Origin: Stagonosporopsis chrysanthemi | Taxonomy: Eukaryota > Ascomycota > Dothideomycetes > Pleosporales > Didymellaceae | NCBI GenBank assembly: GCA_022560025.1 | Contig: JAFISE010000003.1 | Coordinates: 127,262 to 191,261, forward strand | DNA length: 64,000 bases | Direction of reading: 5' to 3' | Shown here: piece by piece, positions 54,088 to 62,966 of the stretch | How positions within the stretch are numbered: the first letter of the stretch is position 1 | How the letters are laid out: each line of letters opens with the position of its first letter | Made by a program: the position numbers and the translations under genes | Notes under the pieces: generated by a model | Told to the model about the DNA's origin: nothing | The model's input: only the letters and a program-made list of their open reading frames with translations | The model's database searches: none

Positions 54088-57000
54088 TTAAATCGGCTCG
54101 TCGCGCGGCTCAATCATCACCTCGTTGACCGCGACATGCTCGGGTTGCTTGAGCGCATACACGATACTGCCGGCGACGTCCTCCGGATCCAGCACCTTGG
54201 CGCCACTCGGCTCACCGTACTTGCTCAGCGCCTCCTTGTCCGTGCTCATACCCAGCAGGTCCGTGGCGACGTTGCCCGGCTGCACGCTCGTGACGCGCAG
54301 CCCCGTGCCCGCCGTCTCGACGCGCAGCGCCTGCAGCGTGGCCTCGACGAAGAACTTGCTGGCCGAGTAGACGCCCAGGCCGGGGAAGACCTTGCGCCCG
54401 GCGTCCGACGAGATGGCGACAAAGTGGCCCTTGCCGCGGGCCAGCATGGACGGCACCACCGCTGCGATGGTGTTGCAGATGCCCTTGCAGTTGACGTCGA
54501 CGGTCGTGTTCCACTGGTCTGTGAGCGCGTTGGCCATCATGGTGAAGTACATGACGCCCGAAACGTTAACGAAGATGTCGACAGGGCCGAGGTGTTTCTC
54601 TGCGGCAGCGACGAGGCCCTCGACCTGCGATTTGTCCGTCACGTCGGTCTTGTGCGTGATGATCTTGCCCTCGCGGATGGTGAGGCGCTTCTTGAGGCTC
54701 TCGAGCGCGTCGATGCGGCGCGCGGCTAGAGCGACGTGGCAGCCTTCGCGGGCCAGGGCCGTGGCGGTTGCGGCGCCGATGCCTGACGATGCGCCCATGA
54801 CGATGGCGACTTTGCCGTATAGGGGACCGCGGCGGGGGAGCGTACGGGCTGAGCCGCCGACCGCGTTCTGGCTGCGAGGCGGCTGTGCGAGCCAACCGCG
54901 GGCGTACCAGTGGCGGGTGTAGGTCTCGAGGAGTGCTTCGTCGACCTTGGGTCGCTCGACTGCTGAGCGGAGGGGCCGTGTCTTTGCATTGTCAAGCACG
55001 ACGACGTCACGCAAGAATTCGATGCTGGGCATACCACTGCGGAGGATGTCGACAGTGAAAGCACCGACACCTCCCTTGGCTGAGCCACGCTTCTCGTCCC
55101 ACAGAGCGACCCACTTCTCGAAGGCCAGGGGCTTGGTGGGGTAGCCGAGCTTCTCGACGTCTTCGAAGACCTTGCTGATGTCGACTGGGTCGGGGTCCCC
55201 GATGTGGAAGATCGCCTGATCGGTTGCGACCTGATCGCTGAGATGGAGAATGGCCTTACTGACAAAGTCAACGGGCGTCATCTCTGCGCGCCAGCCCTTG
55301 ACATCAGGGTAGTGGCCGATTCGGATCGACTCGACGATCAGAGCAGTCAGCAGATCCCAGGCATTCGCTGCACCAGTCTCGCTATGTCCGCTGATTGTTC
55401 CCAGACGATGAATCTTGAGGGGCAGACCGCGCTTCTGTGCTTCTAAAGCGAGCTGCTCAGCAACCCACTTGGTCTGACCGTATCCATCGGCAAGCTTTGT
55501 GGGGACGTCTTCGACACCTAGCATGCTGTCTTCTGACCATCCCTCACGGCCTTTTGCAGGAGGGAGCACACCGTTTGTAGAGACGTACTGGACAGTGACG
55601 CCTCCAGCACTGGCAAGACGAAGAATCTCCCTCGTGCCACCAACGTTAGGCTTCTGCAGCGCAGCGTACGGGTAAACCAAGTTGACAGTAGCAGCTGCGT
55701 GAACGATGACATCAAGTCGATCAGCAAGCTTCTGGAACGTGTCGGGGGGTAGACCGAATCGTTTTCTGGACAAGTTACCAGGTAGGATCTCGACACGCTC
55801 CATGATGGAATCACTCCACAAGCCAAAGTCCAGGAGATTGCTACGGATCCTTGCTATGGCAGCCGGAACATCGTCCTGGGAAGCGTCGGCGAAACGGACC
55901 ATGCAGATGATGGTGGCTGACGTGTGCTCCAGAAGGTCTCGGAGGAGAAAAGCACCCAAGAAGCCAGTAACACCAGTGAGAAGTACTGTCTTCGCATCCT
56001 TGAGTGCGACGAACTTGGCGTCCTTGGGCTGGATATCCTTGTCCAAAACAGAGTCAGCCTTAAGAACGACAGGCAGATTCTCCTGGATCTCCGCAGTGTT
56101 GCCGTCTCGAATCTTCCTCACAGTATCGAGATGACCGTTGAGAGTCGCGGGTGTTGCAAGGCGGGCAACTGGAACGCGGAAACCGAAAGTGTTCGACAGA
56201 CGCGCTGCAAGATCAGCAAGCAGGAGTGAGTGACCTCCAAGATCGAAGAAGTTGTACTCGGGAGTGATTGAGCTGGCATCGATGTTCAGGATGGAAGCCC
56301 AGATTGTTGTGATCTGCTCGATGCTGATAGGACTCTGCTCGTACTTACGAGCGCTTCCAGTCGGCGAGCTCGATCGTGGTGGAGGCAGGGCCTTGGTGTT
56401 GACCTTGCCAGAGACGTCGTTGGTGGGGAGCGTCTCCAATTCGACCCAGAGAGCAGGAAGCATGTAGTGTGCAAGATACGCCTGCAGCATGCGGCGAGCA
56501 GTCGAACTGCGTCCTCCCTTGTCTATCTCGACGACGGGTCGCTCCTCGGAGGAGTCTTTGTCGCGGACGATGTACGCAACCAGCTGTCTATCAATTCCGT
56601 CACCGTGGGCAATAACAGCGCAATGGCTGACAGCCAAGTGATTGCGGATCTCGCTCTCGACCTTGCCAGGAACGACCGAGTATCCACGAATCTTGATCAT
56701 GGCACCAACACGTCCGGTGATCTCGAGTAGGCCATTCGGCAGTAGTCTGGCCTTGTCTCCAGTTCTGTACATTCGTGCGCCCTTTTGAGAGCTGAAGGGA
56801 TTGGGTGTGAATGCTTTTGCCGTTACTTCGGGAAGGTTCAAGTACCCACGGGCGAGGAGATGACCGCCAATGAACAGCTCACCACTATCACCCTCATCCA
56901 CCTTCTGACCACTCTCGTTGAGAATGTAAACGTACTTCTTGTCAATGATAGGTGGGCCCACTGGACAGTACGCAGCATCCTTGTCAAGCTGTCCGAGCAT

Positions 57001-57942
57001 CTCATTGATGTCTCCGCAAGCAATCTCGTGTGTCTCACAAGCGCTATAGACGTTCAAGAGTCGTGTCTTCGGCAGAGCCTTAATTCCTCGCCTTGCAAGG
57101 TCCGTGGTGACGACCTCGCCGTTAAGCCATACGGTCTTCAGGTTGGGAAGGCGCGTCTCCAGCGCTTGGTGACGGGCAAGTACAGCGGCGAATAGGGTTG
57201 GTGTGAACAGAGTTTCGGTGACTTTCTTGCTGCTGAGAAGATCAACAAGCATACGGGGGTCATAGCTGGCTTCGTCAGGTACAGCAATGACTGTTGCTCC
57301 GCGTAGTAGTGGCCGAATGATCTCCCATACGAAGAAAACGTTGCAGGCAACCCTGTCGCCAGGCTGGATGTCTGAGAAACCGAACCGGAGGTTGTATGAG
57401 AGCACAGCCGCTCGGTGGGGGTTGGCAATGCCCTTGGGTTTGCCGGTTGTGCCGCTAGAATAGGCAACAAAGCACAGCCTGTCGAGATCCGTCTCTTCTG
57501 GAAGGGGCGGAAGTTCTGACTCGTCCACGTGGCCATTCGACTTCAACTCTTGCTCATCAAGCACCACGAGAGGGACTTCAGCCGATATCTTGCCAACCTC
57601 GGCGCTGATAGTGACCACCGCCGTCGGTCGTGCATCTTCAAGCACATCTGCAAGCAAGTCTGGTGGATAAGCTAGTTCGAGTACCAGGAAAGCCCCACCC
57701 GCCCGCAGCGCTGCCATGCAGGCGATGACATAGTCGGCGGAGCGTGGGAGGAGCACACCAACTAAGCTGTCACGGCCTACGCCATGCTGCCGGAGCTTTA
57801 GAGCAAGCCCAGCAACCTTGTCGTGGAGCTGCTGGTATGTGTATGTGTTCTTCTCGTCCTCTAGCGCAATGGCATCAGGTGTGGCATTGACCTGCTGCGT
57901 GAAGAGTGCTGACAGGTCCTTGGTAGTGTCGATGATAGACAT
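54088..57942 (-). CDS. NRPS-like A-T-R-R reductase, probable glycine betaine reductase (ATRR)
   Basis: A single exon of 1284 residues. Domains in order: adenylation (about 10-530; YSSGTTGKPKG at 161, YSACETHE, YRTGDKARL, GRVGAMIKIRGY, NDVSGKVNTK), thiolation with the carrier Ser in DLGGHSLL (about 572), NAD(P)-dependent thioester reductase R1 (GVTGFLG at 658, YGQTK at 821), and a second SDR reductase R2 (GASSGIG at 1050, YSASK at 1192). No condensation domain. This exact four-part order is that of the Aspergillus ATRR enzyme, which activates glycine betaine and reduces it in two steps to choline. The A domain has FVWEI where amino-acid-activating domains carry the Asp that binds the alpha-amino group, consistent with a substrate lacking one. 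The ATG at 57942 is preferred over one 48 bases upstream because the A domain starts there. Confidence 0.9.
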   Translation of the reverse strand: MSIIDTTKDLSALFTQQVNATPDAIALEDEKNTYTYQQLHDKVAGLALKLRQHGVGRDSLVGVLLPRSADYVIACMAALRAGGAFLVLELAYPPDLLADVLEDARPTAVVTISAEVGKISAEVPLVVLDEQELKSNGHVDESELPPLPEETDLDRLCFVAYSSGTTGKPKGIANPHRAAVLSYNLRFGFSDIQPGDRVACNVFFVWEIIRPLLRGATVIAVPDEASYDPRMLVDLLSSKKVTETLFTPTLFAAVLARHQALETRLPNLKTVWLNGEVVTTDLARRGIKALPKTRLLNVYSACETHEIACGDINEMLGQLDKDAAYCPVGPPIIDKKYVYILNESGQKVDEGDSGELFIGGHLLARGYLNLPEVTAKAFTPNPFSSQKGARMYRTGDKARLLPNGLLEITGRVGAMIKIRGYSVVPGKVESEIRNHLAVSHCAVIAHGDGIDRQLVAYIVRDKDSSEERPVVEIDKGGRSSTARRMLQAYLAHYMLPALWVELETLPTNDVSGKVNTKALPPPRSSSPTGSARKYEQSPISIEQITTIWASILNIDASSITPEYNFFDLGGHSLLLADLAARLSNTFGFRVPVARLATPATLNGHLDTVRKIRDGNTAEIQENLPVVLKADSVLDKDIQPKDAKFVALKDAKTVLLTGVTGFLGAFLLRDLLEHTSATIICMVRFADASQDDVPAAIARIRSNLLDFGLWSDSIMERVEILPGNLSRKRFGLPPDTFQKLADRLDVIVHAAATVNLVYPYAALQKPNVGGTREILRLASAGGVTVQYVSTNGVLPPAKGREGWSEDSMLGVEDVPTKLADGYGQTKWVAEQLALEAQKRGLPLKIHRLGTISGHSETGAANAWDLLTALIVESIRIGHYPDVKGWRAEMTPVDFVSKAILHLSDQVATDQAIFHIGDPDPVDISKVFEDVEKLGYPTKPLAFEKWVALWDEKRGSAKGGVGAFTVDILRSGMPSIEFLRDVVVLDNAKTRPLRSAVERPKVDEALLETYTRHWYARGWLAQPPRSQNAVGGSARTLPRRGPLYGKVAIVMGASSGIGAATATALAREGCHVALAARRIDALESLKKRLTIREGKIITHKTDVTDKSQVEGLVAAAEKHLGPVDIFVNVSGVMYFTMMANALTDQWNTTVDVNCKGICNTIAAVVPSMLARGKGHFVAISSDAGRKVFPGLGVYSASKFFVEATLQALRVETAGTGLRVTSVQPGNVATDLLGMSTDKEALSKYGEPSGAKVLDPEDVAGSIVYALKQPEHVAVNEVMIEPRDEPI

Positions 57943-58833
57943 CGTCTGTAATGTGTGTGAGGAGGGGAAGGAGCGTAGGGAAACTTGCAATGCTTAAGCA
58001 ATTGACGTCTATTTATTCGGGCTGCAATCCGTAACCGTACCAGGATTTGTCGCTTAGGAAAGAAGCATGTGCAGCAGGACGCCAGTGACCGAGGGTTGTT
58101 GAGGGGCATAACCTTGACCTGTTCGTCCCTAGTGCCCCTCGCTTGTTGCTGTCGTCATTTACTAGCCCACTATCCAAAGCTCAACTTCCGTTCTCATTGA
58201 TCAACTCCCCACGTTCGCGGTGGGCTAGATCTGGAGACAGAGGGTGTGTGGTTTGCCGCTGACAGCTTGGTACCCGGGGCGTCGCTATTTACTAGCGCAT
58301 GTCTGTCGGCTTGTCGGTCGTTGCGTCAATGGAACGCCGAAGCAACCACCAGAGCGAGGTATTCGCTGTGTGGATGCTACAACGGATCGAGGCCTTTGTC
58401 CCGTGTGCCTGAAGGATTGGCATGGCACGAGACCCACTTCTGTATTGGGAAGCGTCCGGCAGTGTATGTGCACAACTTGCACGTGTTAATTTTACTTCTG
58501 AAGAAGCATCTTGAATACTATGGCCGAACCCGCATTGCTCAATGGATGTTTGAGCGTCATGTTTTGCGTATGAAGCTGCATGGGGATGGCACTTTGAGTC
58601 GATAGAAATAATTTGTCCTTTTCAACATTTCCCCTCAGAGTTTGAGATCCGCATGCGGCCGAGAATCTCAACTTGTCAGCAAGCAAACAAGAATTAGATT
58701 GGAGGTGGTCATGTCTTTTCGTTTGCAAGCCTCAATGCCTTGTTTGGTATTTGCCAGCGATCGTACCAAGCCAGGCACTTCTCTGTCCTTGCGCTTCTGA
58801 TGCAAGTGTAGCACTTCCCGTCTCGATTATACC
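57943..58833. other. intergenic, ATRR promoter and SEC13 3' flank
   Basis: 891 bases with a 119-codon plus-strand frame (58246-58605) lacking any ordered block. No RNA gene or repeat was recognised. Confidence 0.45.
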
Positions 58834-60033
58834 CTACTCCTCGATCGTCTTGACACAATCCCATCCACCACTCAGTCTCTCCTTCCACAGGCTAACTCGG
58901 TTATCGCCAGTGCTGACTGCAAGCACGTTGCCGCTCAGACTCCAGCTTACGCGCCACGCGGCGGCATCAACGTTGAGGACGGTAGACTTCCATTCGTCTA
59001 GTAATGGTTAGTGTAAGTAACTAGTGTAGTGCATGCTGTACGTACGCAAATCCGAGGATGTCCAGATGCGCACAGTCTTGTCTTGAGACGCAGAGGCAAT
59101 GTACGACTTAGAGAGAACAGTTGGTGACCAAGCAACATCACGGACCCAATCTGTGTGGCCGGGCAGAATCTGTGTGTTCTGCCAGCTCCCTGTTTCTGTG
59201 CTGAACTCCCAAAGCTTGACCTGGCAGTCGCTGCCGCCGGTGACGAATCGTCGCGCGGCACCAGCCTGGTTCCCACTAGCACTGACAACCTGGCCAGGCG
59301 CGACGGCCGGTGCCCACGAAACGCTGTTCACGCCGGAGCCACAGGCCTGGAAGATCTGGTTTGTCCAGTTGTGGTCCTTGAACTCGAGAACCGACACGTT
59401 GCCGTCAGAGGATGCGCAAGCAAGGAGGCAGCCGGCCTCGTGGGGCGCCCAGGCGACGTGGTTGACAGACGCGGTGTGGAGGGCAACGTCGTAGATCTTC
59501 TGCCAGGCGCCGCCCTGTTCGCGCCAGATGAGGACCTTGCCGTCGTATGAAGAAGAGGCGAGGATGTTTCCGTACTTGGGGTGCGCCCACGCTACACACC
59601 ATACAGCGCCCTCGTGTCTGCAACGCTGTCAACAACAAGCCATGCCCCAAGTCCCATAGCGACGTACCCCTTCAATGTCTCAACCAGCCTGTGGGACTCG
59701 CCCTCGACCTCAAAGATCTTGATTGTCTTGTCCGAAGAGCATGTCGCTAACCGCCTGCCATAGTAGTCCAGAACGGCATCGTGCTGAGCTTCATTAGCTT
59801 CAATCGACAGCAAATCAACCCCGCCGGCGGCCATTGCGCGTTGTCTCGTTCGGCGTCGCAGATTGAGGTAGGGCGATATCGTGCGCGTTCGTGAAGCGGT
59901 CGAGGTGAAGGTGGGAACGTACAATCATATCATCGTGACCAGAGTTCGCTATTACGTTCGCCTGCAATGAAGTCAGTGGGTGAAGCCCAGGCAGATGCGT
60001 TTGCGCAGTCGTTGCAGGGGGCACACTTACCAT
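58834..60033 (-). CDS. SEC13: COPII / nuclear pore WD40 protein SEC13
   Basis: Exons 60033-60031, 59961-59923, 59783-59668, 59617-59046 and 58997-58834 give 297 residues, the length of yeast Sec13. Sec13 pairs with Sec31 in the outer COPII coat at ER exit sites, is part of the Nup84 nuclear pore complex, and also sits in SEACAT. Splicing yields [38 protein letters not shown], then GHEGAVWCVAWAHPKYG, HTASVNHVAWAPHE, GGSDCQVKLWEF, HTDWVRDVAWSP and SASQDKTVRIW, covering the six-blade propeller; the last blade ends WSLSGNVLAVSTGDNRVSLWK. The first coding exon is only the ATG. Intron 2 (139 bp) is longer than usual. Confidence 0.95.
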
Positions 60034-60871
60034 CTTGCTTGTGTAGTAATTGCGCCAACAACCACGGAATGACCGGAAAGAAGCAGACACAGGATTGAGT
60101 GCGCGGGCGGATTGTTGCGTGTTCTGTTAGGATCCTGCAACGTTGATGTGATGCTCTGGCCTCTAGCAGCAGGGGTCATAGCCAATCCGAGATAAGATTG
60201 ATCTTAGCGAATCTGGAAACTGAGCTGCAAAGTGCTTCGAGACAGCCACTTTGACGTCTATCGTTTACGCAACAAATTGCACTCGTTTATAGCAGCATAT
60301 TCTGCTAACTTGTATCAAGCCAGACTGTTGTCTTAGCTCGGCGAGGTACGCTGCTCACAATAGCAGCTCAGGGCGTCGTGGACTCACTGCCACCCCGTTA
60401 CGGCAAATGGCTTGCAGGCAAAGATAGGGAACTATTGCATCAGCGCTGTTCAGATTGTGGTGCGCAAATGTTCATCTCACTCGTAGAAGCTCTGCATCTT
60501 CCGCGGCAGCTCAAGACAGTTCCAGAAGGATTCAGCTCATTGCATGGGTACCCATCCCGAGGGGCGCCTGTAATCGACACCAAATCACCTTTCCTGCCCT
60601 AACAGGCAACTTGGTAACCGCTAACCTCTCGAGCCTCTTCTGTGCTCGACTCGAGGAACTTCAACCTCATTCATGATTTGTCACTTGCTACCACCCGTCT
60701 GAGACTGTCATTCAGATTGCCTCGCGCTAGGCAGCAGATGCACGCATCAAAATTCGGACAGCTGCACTGCAACTATCGCCCCTTGTTGCCTGCGCACTAA
60801 CCAGGTCGGGCGCCTGCCTAGTCTTCTGCAGCTTGACGACCACAATTTGAAGAGTTGCGCTTGTACACAAT
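60034..60871. other. intergenic between divergent genes
   Basis: 838 bases between the SEC13 start and the GIY-YIG-like gene start. No supported gene, RNA or repeat was recognised. Confidence 0.45.
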
Positions 60872-62159
60872 ATGGCGAGTTCTCGAGAATCGCTTAAAGG
60901 TGCGCACTCGTCTTCGGCACCAACCTTAAGTTCGGCAACCTCAACCCGACCAGAAAGTGTCAGGATGAACGACCTTCCAGCACAATATTCGTCGGCACAG
61001 GTTGAAGCACAAGAGATATTGCGGCACATCATAGCCAGGTTGAAAGACCCGGAATCAAGATATTACGCTCGGTACAACAGATGGGTTGAGCGACATCCTA
61101 GACTAGATGACTTTTGCTTCCGCTGCATAAGGCCTCAGGTTTGGTCTTATCTAAATGGGCGTTGGAGTCTTGATGCGTACGTACATACCATTTCCCTACT
61201 CTGCTGGACGATGAAAGGTGCGCATTCAAAGAAGCGTAATGTCCATGGTTTGTTGGTGTACGAAGCCATCACAACTATCGCGATCTTTGCGGATGGACAA
61301 CATGCCTGCGAGACAACACTCAGTATTTCCTGTGCTGCTGAACACCAAACGAAGATTGGCTGACCGAGCATCGAATGGTTTTGCTACCCCGGATGACTTG
61401 AGCGTCAAGACGAACACCACAAGCACGCAATACTGACGCCGTCACAGGCTCAAGCTTATAACCGGTGACTTGCGTGCCGACAATCGCGCCATCTACCTCA
61501 ACGGCATTCTTGGTCTCGACAAGCGTGTGCGCATCTACATCGGCCAAGCGTCCTCCCTACGCCCGCGCATTGCTCAACACCTGAATTTTCGTTACCGGCG
61601 CGACAACCCCAGCTTGCACTATCACGCACTACAGTCATCTGTCTACAACGTCATTGGCGTCCTAGCCGTTCTTCCTTCGCCAAATATGGGCGGTCACGCG
61701 CTACCAGGTATGGACGATCCGGCATTGTTATTGAATCTGCTAGAGATGTGGATGGGTGTGGTGTTCAGGACTTTACCTGCTGCTACATTGGATGAGTGGG
61801 TACCAGAAGGTACGAACCCGAAGAGGAAGATTGGGAAGGAGGGAGTCTTTGGAGGACTGAACATCAGATGTCCGTTGGATCAAGGCGATAGTAAGGCTGG
61901 CTGGGTTAATTTAAGTGACAGCGATGATTCGTTAGTAAGAGAGTACGTGGGCGTTCCTGCCGTAAAACAAGAGGAACTTGAAACCCGACATAACGATGTT
62001 GAGAAGAGGAAGAGAGAGTATACTGAAAAAGCGAGAAAGCGGAATCGAGGCCAAGAGGAAATGGATGTTTCTGTGAACACTTTGATAGTCTTTGGCATGG
62101 GAATAGTGTTAGGTTTCGCTTTGGTAAAAGGTCTCAGTGGGCCAGGCCAAAAGCATTAA
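60872..62159 (+). CDS. GIY-YIG-like domain protein with C-terminal membrane anchor (introns unresolved)
   Basis: Two coding blocks are clear. Block 1 starts at ATG 60872 and is open to about 61217: a Ser-rich lead, then an ordered segment (EAQEILRHIIARLKDPESRYYARYNRW..HPRLDDFCFRC). Block 2 runs from about 61457 to the stop at 62159: RAIYLNGILGLDKRVRIYIGQASSLRPRIAQHLNFRYRR, which has the spacing of GIY-YIG nuclease domains (AIY for GIY, YIG intact, the conserved Arg in LRPRI), then a charged coiled piece and a hydrophobic helix NTLIVFGMGIVLGFALV near the C-terminus. Block 2 has no ATG of its own ahead of the domain, so it must be spliced to upstream sequence; donors at 61177 (GTACGT) and 61213 (GTGCGC) and acceptors near 61324 and 61448-61455 are candidates, but I could not settle a unique model. 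Confidence 0.6.
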
Positions 62160-62343
62160 ACCTTCTGTACTACGGCCTGTATACCCAGAAGCTCACTGTA
62201 ATGTCAGAAGTCTGAGTAAGCAAGGATCGTGCATGTAGGATAAGGCAACCATACGTTGTACAACCTATGTATTTATTTCCGCTTTACTGCATTCTCCCAG
62301 CCATTCCTCCAGATTCTTATTTCCCTCCCATCGCCACGCAAAA

Positions 62344-62388
62344 ATGAACACAATAGTCTTCGCAACATGCGATCTGACACCCGAATGA
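62344..62388 (+). promoter_or_regulatory. possible upstream ORF overlapping the next gene's start
   Basis: A 14-codon frame (ATG at 62344, TGA at 62386-62388) begins 23 bases before the main ATG at 62367, in another frame. Its stop overlaps the second in-frame Met of the main protein as ATGA at 62385-62388. Such an arrangement could limit use of the first ATG or allow re-initiation at the second. No transcript evidence. Confidence 0.35.
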
Positions 62389-62957
62389 CCCTTCCCCACG
62401 CCCTCACATCCATAGCCCGACTAACAATACCCCAGCAATGGACTGACTTCGCCCAGGCTGCCGGCTGTCCACCCTCCGACCCAGACCAGAGTATCTATGT
62501 GCCCTACTACCTCGTATCTTCCCGTTCACAGACGACTCTAAGGCGGACCGAGCAGATCGACGAGACAGTAAAGACACAGTTTAGCTCCACCACGTGGGCA
62601 GAGTTGAAAAGCGCTTTCCTCACACATGCTAGACCAGACTGTGAGCATGTGATTCCTTCGGATTTTCTGGTGCTGGACCAGCAGGCCCTGCAGGATCGTA
62701 CTGTTATGATCATCGAGAAGGGTGCAAATTGGGTAGCGCGCGAGGGAGAGGAGGTGCGTAAGACGGTGATCGTGTGGAAGAAGTATCGGATCCCGTTTGA
62801 GCAGGCTTTTGCTGTGCAGTCCGGGATCCAAGGGTTTTGTGGTTTGGATCTGGCAGAGGAGTATTTTGTTGAGGAGGTAGAGAGGGAGAGTGCTGCTGAG
62901 GAGGAGAAGAGCGAGAAGGAGGAAAGTGAGGATGAGGAGTACGAAGACTCAGATTGA
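62367..62957 (+). CDS. small acidic protein of unknown function
   Basis: A single exon of 196 residues from ATG 62367 (or 190 from 62385). The globular part (1-165) contains YVPYYLVSSRSQT, TWAELKSAFLTHARPDCEHVIPSDFLVLDQQALQDRTVMII and a Trp-rich KTVIVWKKYRIPFEQAF segment; it ends in an acidic Glu/Ser/Asp tail of about 30 residues. It resembles small fungal domain-of-unknown-function proteins but I cannot name the family. Its stop lies only nine bases from the stop of the convergent SLATT gene, so the two 3' UTRs must overlap. Confidence 0.7.
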   Translation: MRSDTRMTLPHALTSIARLTIPQQWTDFAQAAGCPPSDPDQSIYVPYYLVSSRSQTTLRRTEQIDETVKTQFSSTTWAELKSAFLTHARPDCEHVIPSDFLVLDQQALQDRTVMIIEKGANWVAREGEEVRKTVIVWKKYRIPFEQAFAVQSGIQGFCGLDLAEEYFVEEVERESAAEEEKSEKEESEDEEYEDSD

Positions 62958-62966
62958 TATTACGTC

